A DNA stretch of 64,000 bases from the NCBI RefSeq assembly GCF_001656295.1, contig NZ_LXHE01000009.1, positions 1 to 64,000 on the forward strand, given 5' to 3'. Shown piece after piece: positions 54,757 through 64,000 of the stretch; position 1 is the first letter of the stretch, and each line of letters begins with the position of its first letter. The notes under the pieces are model-generated. The model did no database searches and was not told where the DNA came from. It saw only the letters and a program-made list of their open reading frames with translations. The translations under genes were made by a program, and so were the position numbers. Source of the DNA: Moraxella catarrhalis. Its GTDB lineage: Bacteria > Pseudomonadota > Gammaproteobacteria > Pseudomonadales > Moraxellaceae.

Positions 54757-55158
54757 TCAGCGTGTGGTGGTCGGCATGATCAGGGCATTGACGGTCTCTA
54801 GCATGCAGGGTCTGAGCGAGTGCAGCACGATTTTTTGAGCAACTTCAGCGCGCGCATTTGGATCAATGGTGGCTATGCTAAGTTCAGTCAAGCTGACCGC
54901 TTCAGGTGCTTTATCAGCGACGCAGCCACATGTGGTCTCTGAAATCTTGGCTTGAGATTCTGAAGACAATTTCATGGTGGCAATTTTCCAATATTGATGA
55001 TTGGTCAGCTGAGTTTGGCAAGTTTGTTTGACTGCGTGCTTTATTAAACTGGTTCCTAAATTGACCGAGCTATTTTGTTGACTGTCATCAGGGGTGCTGG
55101 CACAGCTTGCTAAGGCAAAGGCAGTCATCAGCGCGGCGGCAAAATTTAAAACTTTCAT
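54757..55158 (-). CDS. lipoprotein of unknown function
   Basis: A 133-residue protein with a lipobox LASC (Cys19) after a short hydrophobic signal, so it should be an outer- or inner-membrane lipoprotein. The mature region (VNLGTSLIKHAVKQTCQTQL, then CGCVADKAPEAVSL) has four further Cys, including a CGC motif that could form disulphides. I do not recognise the family. GGATAATC precedes the ATG. Confidence 0.65.
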   Translation of the reverse strand: MKVLNFAAALMTAFALASCASTPDDSQQNSSVNLGTSLIKHAVKQTCQTQLTNHQYWKIATMKLSSESQAKISETTCGCVADKAPEAVSLTELSIATIDPNARAEVAQKIVLHSLRPCMLETVNALIMPTTTR

Positions 55159-55235
55159 GATTATCCTTCATCTAAAGAAACTTATCTTAACATCTTAACA
55201 CGGATAGACGCCGATAAAAAGATCGCACCTAAAAA

Positions 55236-55266
55236 TAAAACCAAATCCAGTCAGAATTTGGTTTTA
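55236..55266 (-). terminator. ilvD terminator
   Basis: TAAAACCAAAT (55236-55246) and ATTTGGTTTTA (55256-55266); TTTTATTTTTA follows on the minus strand. Confidence 0.82.
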
Positions 55267-55302
55267 CTGAGTCATTTCTGTAGTGACTAAATGCTTGAAT
55301 GC

Positions 55303-57201
55303 TTATTCTACTTGACTGACATCACGCACCGCACCAGTGTCTGCACTGGTCGCCATCGTGGCATAGGCGCGCAGCGCTTGGGAAACATAGCGCTCACGAT
55401 TCACAGGTTTCCATGCGTTTTTACCTTTGGCGATCATGGCGCTGCGGCGGTCGGCAAGCACATCATCGGAGACATCCAAGTGAATGCGGCGGTTTGGGAT
55501 ATCGATATGAATGGTGTCAAACTCTTCGACCAAGCCAATCGCGCCCCCTTCGGCAGCTTCAGGACTGGCGTGCCCAATGGATAAGCCTGAGGTGCCGCCT
55601 GAGAATCGACCGTCGGTCAAAAGCGCGCAGGCTTTGCCAAGACCTTTTGATTTAAGATAAGAAGTTGGGTAGAGCATCTCTTGCATACCAGGTCCGCCTT
55701 TTGGACCTTCATAGCGGATGATCACAATATCCCCTGCGACGATTTGATCGGCTAAGATGGCTTCGACAGCCGAGTCTTGGCTTTCAAATACTCTGGCGCG
55801 ACCGGTGAAAGTCAAAATGCTTTCATCAACACCTGCGGTCTTGACCACGCAGCCGCGTTCAGCGATATTACCAAATAATACCGCTAAACCGCCGTCCTGA
55901 GAATAGGCGTGCTCTTTTGAGCGGATGCATCCTGATTCTCGGTTTAGGTCAAGATTGCCCCAAACTTTATTTTGGCTAAAGGCTTCGGTGGTGCGTACAC
56001 CACCAGGCGCAGCGATGTAGCGTTCGCGCGCTTCTATATTATCAGGATTCATCACATCCCAGCGCGCCAGCGCCGCTGCCATAGTGGGGGCGTGGATAGT
56101 TGGTACAGAGGTGTCCAAAAGATTGGCTCTGTCAAGTTCTGCCAAAATGCCCATTACGCCACCTGCACGGTGCACATCTTCCATGTGGTATTTTTGGGTC
56201 GCAGGCGCGACTTTTGATAGGCAGGGCACTGATCGAGATAGGCGATCAATGTCCGCCATCTTAAAGTTCACGCCTGCTTCACTGGCTGCTGCCAAAAGGT
56301 GTAAGATCGTGTTGGTCGAGCCGCCCATCGCAATGTCTAAGCTCATGGCGTTTTCAAAGGCGGCTTTGGTGGTGATGCTTCTTGGCAGTACTGAGCTGTC
56401 ATCGTTATCATAATAGCGCTTGGTGATCTCAACGATCATTCGACCGGCTTCTAAGAATAAGTCCTTGCGCTTGGCGTGCGTCGCTAATAACGAACCGTTA
56501 CCAGGCAAAGATAAGCCCAGTGCTTCGGTTAGGCAGTTCATTGAGTTGGCGGTAAACATGCCCGAACATGAGCCGCAGGTTGGGCAGGCAGAGCGCTCCA
56601 CATTTGCCACATCTTCATCGCTGATCAGATCATCTGCCGCATCGATCATCGCATCGACCAAGTCAAGTTTGCGTACTTTTTGACCAGAGTCGTTGGTGAT
56701 GGTTTCGTGTGCCATGTGACCATCTTTGGTTTCGTCAGCGAGTACCTTGCCAGCTTCCATCGGACCGCCAGACACAAAGATGGTGGGGATATTTAGACGC
56801 ATCGCTGCCATCAACATGCCTGGAGTGATTTTATCGCAGTTTGAAATACACACCAATGCGTCCGCACAATGGGCATTGACCATATATTCAACACTATCAG
56901 CAATCAAATCACGGCTTGGTAAGCTATAGAGCATGCCTGAATGCCCCATGGCAATGCCATCATCAACAGCGATGGTATTAAACTCTTTTGCCACCCCGCC
57001 TGCCTTTTCAATCTCACGAGCGACCAGTTGCCCCATGTCTTTAAGATGCACATGCCCTGGAACAAATTGGGTAAAGGAATTGGCAATGGCAATGATGGGT
57101 TTTTGAAAATCGGCATCGGTCATGCCAGTGGCACGCCACAAAGCCCTAGCCCCTGCCATGTTGCGACCTGCGGTGGAAGTTTTTGAGCGATAAATTGGCA
57201 T
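55303..57201 (-). CDS. ilvD: dihydroxy-acid dehydratase IlvD
   Basis: A 632-residue iron-sulphur enzyme of valine, isoleucine and pantothenate synthesis. Cluster ligands are seen in [13 protein letters not shown] near 122 and [11 protein letters not shown] near 195; the catalytic region [22 protein letters not shown] is near 540. The long length and the CGSCSGMF motif fit the [4Fe-4S] type of E. coli. AAGGAATATGT before the ATG marks the start. No other ilv genes are adjacent. Confidence 0.95.
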   Translation of the reverse strand: MPIYRSKTSTAGRNMAGARALWRATGMTDADFQKPIIAIANSFTQFVPGHVHLKDMGQLVAREIEKAGGVAKEFNTIAVDDGIAMGHSGMLYSLPSRDLIADSVEYMVNAHCADALVCISNCDKITPGMLMAAMRLNIPTIFVSGGPMEAGKVLADETKDGHMAHETITNDSGQKVRKLDLVDAMIDAADDLISDEDVANVERSACPTCGSCSGMFTANSMNCLTEALGLSLPGNGSLLATHAKRKDLFLEAGRMIVEITKRYYDNDDSSVLPRSITTKAAFENAMSLDIAMGGSTNTILHLLAAASEAGVNFKMADIDRLSRSVPCLSKVAPATQKYHMEDVHRAGGVMGILAELDRANLLDTSVPTIHAPTMAAALARWDVMNPDNIEARERYIAAPGGVRTTEAFSQNKVWGNLDLNRESGCIRSKEHAYSQDGGLAVLFGNIAERGCVVKTAGVDESILTFTGRARVFESQDSAVEAILADQIVAGDIVIIRYEGPKGGPGMQEMLYPTSYLKSKGLGKACALLTDGRFSGGTSGLSIGHASPEAAEGGAIGLVEEFDTIHIDIPNRRIHLDVSDDVLADRRSAMIAKGKNAWKPVNRERYVSQALRAYATMATSADTGAVRDVSQVE

Positions 57202-57730
57202 ACATATTCCTTAATTTGATGGCTTTGGGTTGCTTGATTGTCAGCGTTGACCTTTTATGCAGCCCATAATTTGGCTAATTTTTGCTATTTTAGCATTGTT
57301 TGATACCAAAAAGTTGTTTGATTTTTTGTAATAAACATAACTATTAGTTATTAATAGCAGCTTATTCACTTTGCCTTGCTTTTTTGGCTGATTGATCAAA
57401 TGATATTTATGAGATTATATCATAAAATTACAAAAGCCAAACATATAAACCAAATACACACGCCCAACTTAAAAAATTGTCATAAAAACAAAATTTTATT
57501 GATTTTATCTGATGAGGATTTAGTCAAAATTGCTCACAATTTGGGTAATAAATTTGGGTAACAATATCTCACAAAATTTGCAATAAAACGGTATTCTTGT
57601 TAGGCTTATGTCCCAAAATATCAATGATTTGTCATTGACACATTTTATTAAACTGAATAATCATAGTATATTAATGAAATTAACTTAATAAATTAATTAA
57701 AATTTTATAAAAATTGAGGAATTTAAATTT
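57202..57730. other. 529-base AT-rich intergenic region before the BCCT transporter
   Basis: No credible gene is present; the 61-codon frame at 57376-57561 has no ribosome site or family match. CTATTA-GTTAT-TAATAG (57341-57357) is a small inverted repeat. TTGACA at 57635-57640 with TAATCA 17 bases on is a possible promoter for the transporter gene. Confidence 0.5.
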
Positions 57731-59432
57731 ATGAGTGTATCACAACCACCTTCTCATCAAAAAAATCATAAAGACATACAAATGATGAACCAAGGCGTTA
57801 AGATAAGTCGGTTTGGTATTTTTCCAAAGGTTAGCATCCCTGTCTTTGCTGTTTCTGCTTTTTTGGTCATAGCATTTATGCTGTATGGTGCGATATTTAG
57901 TGAGCAAGCAGGGCAAGTATTTGGGCAAATGCAGCAATTTATCAGCCAAAATTTTGGTTTTGGGCTGGTGATTTTGATGAATCTTGCTTTAGCATTTTGT
58001 ATATATTTGGCATTAAGTCGCTATGGTGATATTCGACTTGGACATCAAACCGAAGTGCCAGCATACAGTTTTTGGTTCATGGATTGGCATGTTATTTTCA
58101 GCAGGTATTGGCATTGGGCTTTTATATTGGGGTACTGCTGAGCCTTTGTATCACTTTGCCGCACCGCCCAGAGCCGAACCTGAGACGGTTAATGCAGCCG
58201 TTGAAGCGATGCAAATTTCATTTTTGCATTGGGGGCTACATGCGTGGGCAGTGTATGCGGTGGTTGCATTATCTTTGGCATATTTTCACTATCGCCGAGG
58301 ATTGCCGTTGTCTGTGCGTTCGGTACTATTTCCATTGATTGGTAAACGCATTTATGGTGGCTGGGGTCATACGGTTGATATCTTGGCGGTATTTGGCACG
58401 ATGTTTGGTGTGGTGACCTCTTTGGGTCTTGGCGTGATGCAGCTTGAGACAGGATTGGCACAACTATGGGGCGTGACACCAAGTTTAACACTAAAGCTAG
58501 GATTAATCGCTGGGATTACGGTATGTGCGGCACTGTCGGTAATGGCAGGGCTTGATAAGGGCGTAAAACGCTTAAGTGATATTACCATCTTAGCCACCTT
58601 GGTGATGCTTGCTTTTATGATTTTGGCAGGTCCAACACGGTTTATTTTTGATAGCTTTATTGAAAATATTGGTAACTATGCAGGCAATCTGATTACGCTT
58701 GGGCTTTGGAGTGAAGCTTATGTTGATACAGATTGGCAGTCATCTTGGACCATCTTTTATTGGGCATGGTGGGTGAGCTGGTCGCCATTTGTGGGGATTT
58801 TTATTGCGCGCATTTCTCGAGGTCGTACCATTCGTGAGTTTTTATTTGGGGTGCTGTTTGTGCCGATGCTGCTTTTATTTTTATGGTTTACAACCTTTGG
58901 CGGCGTAGCGGTTCATATGGAGATGCTTGGGTCGTATGGTTTTGTTGAAGCGGTTCAAGCTGATTACGGCAGTGCCATTTTTAGATTCATTGAACATTAC
59001 CCATTTACCAAGGGCTTGATGGTTGTGATTATGATTATGATTGTGTTATGGTTTGTCACATCAGCAGACAGTGCAAGCTTGGTGGTGGATATGCTGACGG
59101 CTGGCGGTGAAACAGATCCACCAAAAATTCAAAGGTTATTTTGGGTGACCTCTGAAGGTATTATTGCAGCGGTTTTATTGGCAGCTGGCGGGCTTGGTGC
59201 ATTGCAGGCGGCGGCGATTGTGGCAGGATTGCCGTTTGCAATTGTGGTTTTTGTGATGATGTATTGTCTGTGGCGTGGTTTGGGTCGTGATCGCTTGACG
59301 CTGTACCGTAATAGCCAGTGGTACATCACCGAAGAGTCCGCTGAGCATAATTCTCAAAATGAAATGATTGATGAGTATCTTTTAAAAGGACCGTTACCCT
59401 TGCCTAAATCAGACCAATCAGCTCAATCATAA
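57731..59432 (+). pseudogene. BCCT-family betaine/choline/carnitine transporter, frameshifted
   Basis: Frame one (57731-58141) gives the N-terminal helices through ALSRYGDIRLG. Frame two (58023-59432) continues with SWIGMLFSAGIGIGLLYWGTAEPLYHF. They meet at TTTTTGGTTCATGG (58071 onward); deleting one T at 58076-58077 gives YSFWSWIGMLF and one product of about 566 residues, the normal BCCT size. The substrate-binding aromatic region WAWWVSWSPFVGIFIARISRGRTIREF (about residue 345) is intact. BCCT proteins import quaternary amines such as choline or glycine betaine with Na+ or H+. As read, no full transporter is made. A sequencing error is possible. Confidence 0.85.
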
Positions 59433-59452
59433 TCACTGTCGGAGTTATTGAT

Positions 59453-59489
59453 AAAGACGGCTTGATAAAGACATCAAGCCGTCTTTTTT
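59453..59489 (+). terminator. terminator after the BCCT gene
   Basis: AAAGACGGCTTGAT (59453-59466) and ATCAAGCCGTCTTT (59473-59486) with further Ts. Confidence 0.9.
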
Positions 59490-59570
59490 ATGTTGATGAA
59501 TGATGATATGATAAACACAATTTTAAAGATGAATAAAACTTTATAAATCGTGAAGTCCAATGGCAAATCT

Positions 59571-60812
59571 ATGAATACACAAGAACAAAAGTCGTTTATT
59601 TTTATGGCGGTGGCGGTCGTCTTGATACTGCTGAGCTTTTATTATTTGGTGCATGTTTGGCTGATTGTTTTTGCTTCAATTTTGACCGCAGTTTTTTTGC
59701 TGTGCTTGGTTGAGTATTTGACTAAGCTGCCTTGGGTGGGTAAGCATCTTAAAAAACTGCCACATGGCATTTTATTAAGCGCTGTCATCTTGGGACTAAT
59801 GGTGGTCTTTGCAGGATTCATTGCTTTATTTGGGCATGAATTGGCGCTTCAGTTAGAAAATTTAAAGCAGTTGGTGCCGCAGGCATTTGAGTACATGCAT
59901 CAATACTTACAAAGTTATCCTGCTATTTATGAATGGCTCGCCAATCAAGACTGGGCGCGCGAATTAAGACATGATCCGCAGCTTTTTTTGGCAAGATTCA
60001 GTGATGGTGCGATGGCGCATTTGCCAAGCTATTTGGGCGGTATGGTCAGTGGCATGGGTACTTTTGTGGTGATCATGATTATTGGGCTGTTTTTGGCAAT
60101 CTCACCGTCGATTTATCGTCGCAGCTTTGTGGCGATGGTACCCAAAGATAACCGTGATAAAGCAGAATATTTGCTTGATCGCAGTTATCGCTCAATGCAG
60201 CAGTGGCTGCTGGGTCAATTGGTCGTGATGGCATTTGTTGGCGTAACCACAGGTGTGACGCTTTGGCTAATGGGAATTCCATTTGCGTTGGCGCTTGGGT
60301 TTATTGCGTTTTTGCTGGATTTTGTGCCGGTGCTTGGTCCTTGGCTGTCAGCGGTGCCCATTATGCTGCTAACTTTGATTGTTGCGCCTGACATGCTGTT
60401 ATGGGTGGCGGTTATGATTGTTGTGGTGCAGCAGCTAGAAAGCTATGTGATCGCCCCAATTGTCCAAAATCGCATGGTTGATTTGCCACCAGTGGCATTG
60501 CTGTTATCTCAGGTCATTATGGGTTCAATCACAGGCATTTTGGGCGTTGCTTTGGCGGCGCCTTTGATGGTCATGGCGATCGTATGGGTGCAGGTGGTTT
60601 ATATTAAATTTACCTTGGGTGATTATGCGGTGCGTATTTTGGATCAAAATGAAGATCAGATGAGAGCTGACCCTTTTGGAGATTGGGAAACTTATCAAAA
60701 AAAGCAAAGTATCGAAGAAAATCCGTCACTTAAACGCCGACTTCAACTATTGCGCCAAAGAAAACAAGGTCGCATCGCTCAAGATGTAGAACCCAAAAAT
60801 ACTGATGAATAA
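59571..60812 (+). CDS. AI-2E family (TqsA/PerM-like) membrane protein
   Basis: A 413-residue membrane protein with 7-8 helices, in the UPF0118/AI-2E group. Helices pair at the N-terminus (about residues 10-50). The conserved end region PFALALGFIAFLLDFVPVLGPWLSAVP is near residue 245, followed by YVIAPIVQNRMVDLPPVALLLSQ. Family members export small solutes; Na+/H+ antiport has been reported for some. AI-2 export is only one proposal. A charged cytoplasmic tail follows residue 355. An in-frame GTG at 59550 is an alternative start. Confidence 0.85.
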   Translation: MNTQEQKSFIFMAVAVVLILLSFYYLVHVWLIVFASILTAVFLLCLVEYLTKLPWVGKHLKKLPHGILLSAVILGLMVVFAGFIALFGHELALQLENLKQLVPQAFEYMHQYLQSYPAIYEWLANQDWARELRHDPQLFLARFSDGAMAHLPSYLGGMVSGMGTFVVIMIIGLFLAISPSIYRRSFVAMVPKDNRDKAEYLLDRSYRSMQQWLLGQLVVMAFVGVTTGVTLWLMGIPFALALGFIAFLLDFVPVLGPWLSAVPIMLLTLIVAPDMLLWVAVMIVVVQQLESYVIAPIVQNRMVDLPPVALLLSQVIMGSITGILGVALAAPLMVMAIVWVQVVYIKFTLGDYAVRILDQNEDQMRADPFGDWETYQKKQSIEENPSLKRRLQLLRQRKQGRIAQDVEPKNTDE

Positions 60813-60816
60813 GCCG

Positions 60817-61461
60817 TCAAATGGCGCTTGCTGTTACCTTTTCGATGATTGCTTGATGCAGATAATCCAAAGCATCTGGATGCGTATTTTTCAGCGTATT
60901 GATTGCATGAGTCGTGGCAAGCGCATGACTATTTGGTAAACGGACATAGCTGCCGTGCGTCTCGATGACCAGCCTGTCGTCCTCAAGATCGACACTGACA
61001 AGATCATGGGCTGGATTTTTGAACAAAACATTGACATTACCCGCCAGCTGCCAGTGTTCGGCTTCTTGCTTGATGAGCATTTGTTTATCGCCATAGACAG
61101 TTTGATGGGATTTTGCGGTATTGGTGAAATTCACATGGACTGCCAAAGACAGTGTATCACAAGCGATCACCGCCGTACCACCAAGCTTAATGTGCCAAGG
61201 CGCAGCAATGCTCTTGGGTGGCAGACCAAGCAAAGTGATGGCCTCATCAGTGGTCATAGGCGTATTTAGATTTTTTAGCAGCTGCGGTGTTAGAGGCGTG
61301 CTGGCTTTTAGATCATCATCTAATTGATCATAATGTGCCAAAAACATCTGCGGCAAATCATGGATGGCTTCTAACGTGCCAAGCTTAACATTATGAACAC
61401 GAAATGAGTAGCTGGCATCAAAAAGAACTTCTTGGAGGATGAGTGTATCGGCAGTATCCAT
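60817..61461 (-). CDS. conserved-looking protein of unknown function
   Basis: A 214-residue soluble protein with no signal or membrane segment and no motif I recognise. It has a helical first half (ASTPLTPQLLKNLNTPMTTDEAITLLGLPP) and a beta-rich second half (TLSLAVHVNFTNTAKSH, then AGNVNVLFKNPAHDLVSVDLEDDRLVIETHGSYVRLP). It converges on the AI-2E-family gene with only 4 bases between. The weak ribosome binding site leaves the start uncertain. Confidence 0.55.
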   Translation of the reverse strand: MDTADTLILQEVLFDASYSFRVHNVKLGTLEAIHDLPQMFLAHYDQLDDDLKASTPLTPQLLKNLNTPMTTDEAITLLGLPPKSIAAPWHIKLGGTAVIACDTLSLAVHVNFTNTAKSHQTVYGDKQMLIKQEAEHWQLAGNVNVLFKNPAHDLVSVDLEDDRLVIETHGSYVRLPNSHALATTHAINTLKNTHPDALDYLHQAIIEKVTASAI

Positions 61462-61576
61462 GTGAGCGCATCAATTTAAAATCCATACTATAGCATAAAT
61501 TCACAACAAAATCCGAGCATTTCATCAGCCAAGCTGTGCTAAAATGAGCCATCATACCAACAAATAAGGAGTATAT

Positions 61577-62005
61577 ATGATGACAACGCATTATGACGAT
61601 GCCAATATTTTTGCCAAGATTCTAGCAGGGGACATCCCTTGTCATAAGGTATATGAAGATGATCAGACATTGGCGTTTATGGACATCATGCCAGTTGCCA
61701 AAGGGCATGTATTAGTGATTCCAAAATATCCTGCTACAGAGCTGTCTGATCTGCCCTTAGAGTACGCTCAAGCGGTCATCGCCACCGCCCAAAAAGTCAT
61801 CAAAGCCCAACGGCAAGTTCTACAAACACAAGGCATCACTCAGATGCAGCTCAACCATGCCAAAGCAGGGCAGTCGGTATTTCATTATCACATGCACCTT
61901 GTGCCAGCGCATTTTAGCGCCTTTGCTAAGCACGAATCGGCATCTGCTGATCAAGATGAGCTGGCGCAATTAGCGGCACAATTATCCAAAGCGATTGATG
62001 AGTAA
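61577..62005 (+). CDS. HIT family protein
   Basis: A 142-residue nucleotide hydrolase/transferase of the histidine triad family. The triad HYHMHLVP gives His103, 105 and 107. The N-terminal ANIFAKILAGDIPCHKVYEDDQTLAFMDIMPVAKGHVLVIPK is standard Hint-like sequence. Such proteins hydrolyse aminoacyl- or phosphoramidate-linked AMP. AAGGAG six bases before the ATG supports the start. Confidence 0.93.
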   Translation: MMTTHYDDANIFAKILAGDIPCHKVYEDDQTLAFMDIMPVAKGHVLVIPKYPATELSDLPLEYAQAVIATAQKVIKAQRQVLQTQGITQMQLNHAKAGQSVFHYHMHLVPAHFSAFAKHESASADQDELAQLAAQLSKAIDE

Positions 62006-62009
62006 AAAC

Positions 62010-62040
62010 AAAAGCCAAATCACTCGGATTTGGCTTTTAT
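62010..62040. terminator. bidirectional terminator between the HIT gene and fpr
   Basis: AAAAGCCAAATC (62010-62021) and GATTTGGCTTTT (62027-62038), with T-rich DNA on both strands. Confidence 0.88.
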
Positions 62041-62055
62041 TTGGATGACGGCTGA

Positions 62056-62829
62056 TTAACCAACAAACGCACGCTCAACCACATAGTCAGCAGGCTCACC
62101 CATGCGCGGTGAGACCGTCAAGCCAAAGCCATCTAAAATGGCGGCAGTATCGGCATTCATCGCCATGCTGCCACAAATCATCACGCGGTCATCGTCTTTG
62201 TTCATCGGTGGCAAGCCAATATCTTCAAACAGCTTCCCTGATTTCATCAAATCAGTCACGCGCCCAGTGTTGCGAAACTCATCGCGGGTGACAGTCGGAT
62301 AATAAATGAATTTTTCGCGAACCCATTCGCCAAAAATTTCATCATTAGGCAGCTCATTTTCAAAAAAATCACGATAAGCCAAATCATCAACATGGCGCAC
62401 ACCATGTACCAAAATAACCTTCTCAAAACGCTCATACACTTCAGGATCGCGGCACAGTGATAAAAACGGCGCAAGCCCTGTACCTGTGGCAAGCATGTAC
62501 AGATGTTTGCCTGGCAATAAGTCATCAAGCACCAAAGTACCCGTTGGCTTTTTGCTGATCAGTAGTTCATCACCGACTTTGATGTGCTGTAGACGAGAAG
62601 TCAGTGGACCATCGGGCACTTTGATTGAAAAAAACTCAAGCTCTTCTGCCCAATTTGGGCTGGCAATCGAGTAAGCACGCGCCAAGGGTCTGCCATCAAC
62701 CATAATGCCAATCATGGCAAATTCACCATTACGAAAGCGCAAGCTGTCACCGCGCGTGGTTTTGATGGTAAATAGGCTGTCATTCCAGTGATGCACATAA
62801 GTAACGGTTTCTGTGATAAACTTTGACAT
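62056..62829 (-). CDS. fpr: ferredoxin/flavodoxin-NADP+ reductase
   Basis: A 257-residue FAD enzyme from the ATG at 62829. FAD motif RAYSIASP is near residue 50 and the NADPH motif ATGTGLAPFLSL near 113; the C-terminal YVVERAFVG is the usual end of bacterial FPRs. It shuttles electrons between NADPH and ferredoxin or flavodoxin, which radical-SAM enzymes such as BioB need, and it is often oxidative-stress inducible (FinR or SoxR; none seen here). AGAGAA precedes the ATG. It is divergent from trmO. Confidence 0.95.
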   Translation of the reverse strand: MSKFITETVTYVHHWNDSLFTIKTTRGDSLRFRNGEFAMIGIMVDGRPLARAYSIASPNWAEELEFFSIKVPDGPLTSRLQHIKVGDELLISKKPTGTLVLDDLLPGKHLYMLATGTGLAPFLSLCRDPEVYERFEKVILVHGVRHVDDLAYRDFFENELPNDEIFGEWVREKFIYYPTVTRDEFRNTGRVTDLMKSGKLFEDIGLPPMNKDDDRVMICGSMAMNADTAAILDGFGLTVSPRMGEPADYVVERAFVG

Positions 62830-62975
62830 AGCATTCTCTGATTTTGGTGTCGGCAGACGGATGACTGCTGACAAATGAAGTTATTTTTGCGTATAATAAC
62901 GAGCTTTATCCCATGATTTTAGGGTAATTTTGGAATAAGTGCTGTTCATTTTAGCATAAACGAGAAAAATTCTCT

Positions 62976-63692
62976 ATGACTATGATAAATTTACCCATCA
63001 TTGGCCACCATCGCTCTCCACTGACCCAAAAATTTGGTGCGCCCAGACAGCCTAATCTGGTGAATGTCTCAAGTCGGATTGAATTTGTGCCGCCTTATGA
63101 TCAGGTCGCCGCTTTTGAGGGCATGGAAAATTATAGCCATCTTTGGGTAATTTGGCAGTTTCACCATAACCGCGCTCAGGCTAATTTTCGACCACAGGTC
63201 AGACCGCCGCGATTTGGGGGGAATGCTAAGATGGGCGTCTTTGCCACGCGTAGTATGTATCGCCCATCTGCCTTGGGGCTGTCGGTGGTGCGCCTTGAGC
63301 GTATCGAGCGAATTGATCATAAGGTCGTGCTGCATATCCTTGGGGCGGATATGGTGGATGGCACGCCAATTTTGGATATCAAGCCGTATCTGACCTTTTC
63401 AGACTGTATCCATGATGCGATCAGCACTCACATAGACACACCGTCCACGCGCGAAGTTATCATGGATGCCAAAGCTAAGCAGGCATTTGATGGATTGATT
63501 CTACAAAAGGTGCTAGATGAGGCAGATGTTCAAATCATTCAAAGTCTCATCGCTCAAGACCCAAGACCTGCTTATCGCCAAGAGGAAGTTGGTACATCTT
63601 TTGCTTTACGCTACGATGGCGTAGATGTGGATTTTTTGATGGATGAGACAGGCACGCTTACGATTGTTGGGGTTCGCTTGATTGGGTCTTAA
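62976..63692 (+). CDS. trmO: tRNA (adenine(37)-N6)-methyltransferase TrmO
   Basis: A 238-residue protein of the TsaA/UPF0066 class. The beta-barrel domain carries the SAM-binding signature FATRSMYRPSALGLSVVRLER near residues 88-108, with DIKPYLTFSD near 140; a C-terminal domain (residues 170-238) is present as in E. coli TrmO. It methylates N6 of t6A37 in tRNA-Thr. Two ATGs, 62976 and 62982, are possible starts. Confidence 0.92.
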   Translation: MTMINLPIIGHHRSPLTQKFGAPRQPNLVNVSSRIEFVPPYDQVAAFEGMENYSHLWVIWQFHHNRAQANFRPQVRPPRFGGNAKMGVFATRSMYRPSALGLSVVRLERIERIDHKVVLHILGADMVDGTPILDIKPYLTFSDCIHDAISTHIDTPSTREVIMDAKAKQAFDGLILQKVLDEADVQIIQSLIAQDPRPAYRQEEVGTSFALRYDGVDVDFLMDETGTLTIVGVRLIGS

Positions 63693-63731
63693 AATGTATT
63701 CATCACCCTAACCAATTGCACAATTCAAAAA

Positions 63732-63762
63732 AACCGCTAAAACCTAATCAGATTTAGCGGTT
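63732..63762. terminator. terminator between trmO and the tRNA genes
   Basis: AACCGCTAAA (63732-63741) and TTTAGCGGTT (63753-63762). It ends trmO on the plus strand and can serve the tRNA-Cys/tRNA-Leu transcript on the minus strand. Confidence 0.82.
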
Positions 63763-63811
63763 ATTTGTTAAATTTGGTAATACCAAAGATAATTAATACC
63801 AAAGATAATAA

Positions 63812-63898
63812 TGGTGCCCGAGGCCGGACTCGAACCGGCACACTCGTAAGAGCGAGGGATTTTAAATCCCTTGTGTCTACCAATTTCACCACTCGGGC
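63812..63898 (-). tRNA. tRNA-Leu (TAA)
   Basis: An 87-base class II tRNA with encoded CCA. Acceptor strands GCCCGAG and CTCGGGC pair fully. The anticodon loop TTTAAAA gives TAA, and the variable arm (CGCTCTTACGAGTG) is long, as tRNA-Leu requires. The T arm has GGTTCGAGTCC. It lies 9 bases after tRNA-Cys and is cotranscribed with it. Confidence 0.95.
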
Positions 63899-63907
63899 AA
63901 GAATACT

Positions 63908-63981
63908 TGGAGGCTGGAGTCGGAATCGAACCGGCGTACACGGAGTTGCAGTCCGCTGCATGACCACTCTGCCATCCAGCC
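63908..63981 (-). tRNA. tRNA-Cys (GCA)
   Basis: A 74-base tRNA with encoded CCA. Acceptor strands GGCTGGA and TCCAGCC pair; the discriminator is U, the key identity base for tRNA-Cys. The anticodon loop CTGCAAC gives GCA. The T arm has GGTTCGATTCC. Confidence 0.95.
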
Positions 63982-64000
63982 ATTTAAGTCCTGCTATCTT

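Noticed and set aside
57376..57561. A 61-codon ORF in the gap before the BCCT gene
   Set aside because: It has no ribosome binding site, biased Lys/Asn/Ile composition expected from AT-rich non-coding DNA, and no recognisable motif.
63761..63983. Two short minus-strand ORFs across the tRNA genes
   Set aside because: They are translations of tRNA-Leu and tRNA-Cys.

Overview
The window is a gammaproteobacterial chromosome segment, most likely from Moraxella catarrhalis or a very close relative. The best single clue is the GDSL esterase autotransporter at 1984-3933, whose length (649 residues) and catalytic Ser62 match McaP of that species. The AT-rich DNA, TTG and GTG starts, and Moraxellaceae-type neighbourhoods (serB divergent from a YtjB-like gene, lpxC beside a DUF721 gene, the TauE/SafE-ccoS pair) agree. 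No database search was possible, so the species call is an inference.

Layout. 1-545: a broken IS5-family transposase cut by the window edge. 696-9335: housekeeping genes (truC, hemJ, mcaP, bioB, an SCP2 protein, serB, a YtjB-like membrane protein, a small acidic protein, a UPF0149 protein). 9439-10257: two YbjQ-family genes. 10258-13260: a small accessory island beside tRNA-Val, with a truncated unknown ORF, a class II Fic enzyme under a duplicated 33-bp promoter/operator, a VapBC toxin-antitoxin pair, 10-bp repeats and the N-terminal stump of a P4-type integrase. 13480-16395: epmB divergent from efp, then lpxC. 16772-19593: a DciA-like gene and three less-studied genes (a secreted CHAP-like amidase, a secreted unknown, a DOMON-like protein). 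19657-28798: yhbY, rlmE, ftsH, an acyltransferase, mrcA, a T4-type pyrimidine-dimer glycosylase (denV) and htpG with a visible sigma32 promoter. 28980-30409: a membrane-bound C13 peptidase gene broken by a frameshift. 30716-34233: gdhA and the formaldehyde-detoxifying adhC-fghA operon. 34274-38202: a TauE/SafE protein with a histidine-rich tail, ccoS, selO and an acyl-CoA desaturase divergent from a TetR regulator. 39432-48658: an APC permease, folM, cca, maeB, hemB, a secreted unknown and ruvB. 48766-54072: a thiolase divergent from a large FabG and a MaoC dehydratase, then a serine beta-lactamase-like hydrolase. 54161-63692: hpt, a lipoprotein, ilvD, a frameshifted BCCT transporter, an AI-2E-family protein, an unknown, a HIT protein, fpr and trmO. 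63812-63981: tRNA-Leu and tRNA-Cys.

Functional themes. Translation and RNA maturation: truC, epmB/efp, yhbY, rlmE, cca, trmO and three tRNAs. Envelope: lpxC, mrcA, plsC-like, mcaP, CHAP amidase. Lipid metabolism: desaturase, SCP2, thiolase/FabG/MaoC. Haem and respiration: hemJ, hemB, ccoS. Stress response: ftsH, htpG, denV, adhC-fghA, fpr. Most genes are single units closed by clear intrinsic terminators, many of them bidirectional between convergent genes.

No clearly new multi-gene system is visible. The best leads are the duplicated promoter/operator of the Fic gene, the heptanucleotide repeat before hemJ, the two frameshifted genes (which may be phase-variable or degenerate), the structured element behind the Fic gene, and the 9-4-9 palindrome between the divergent thiolase and fabG genes.
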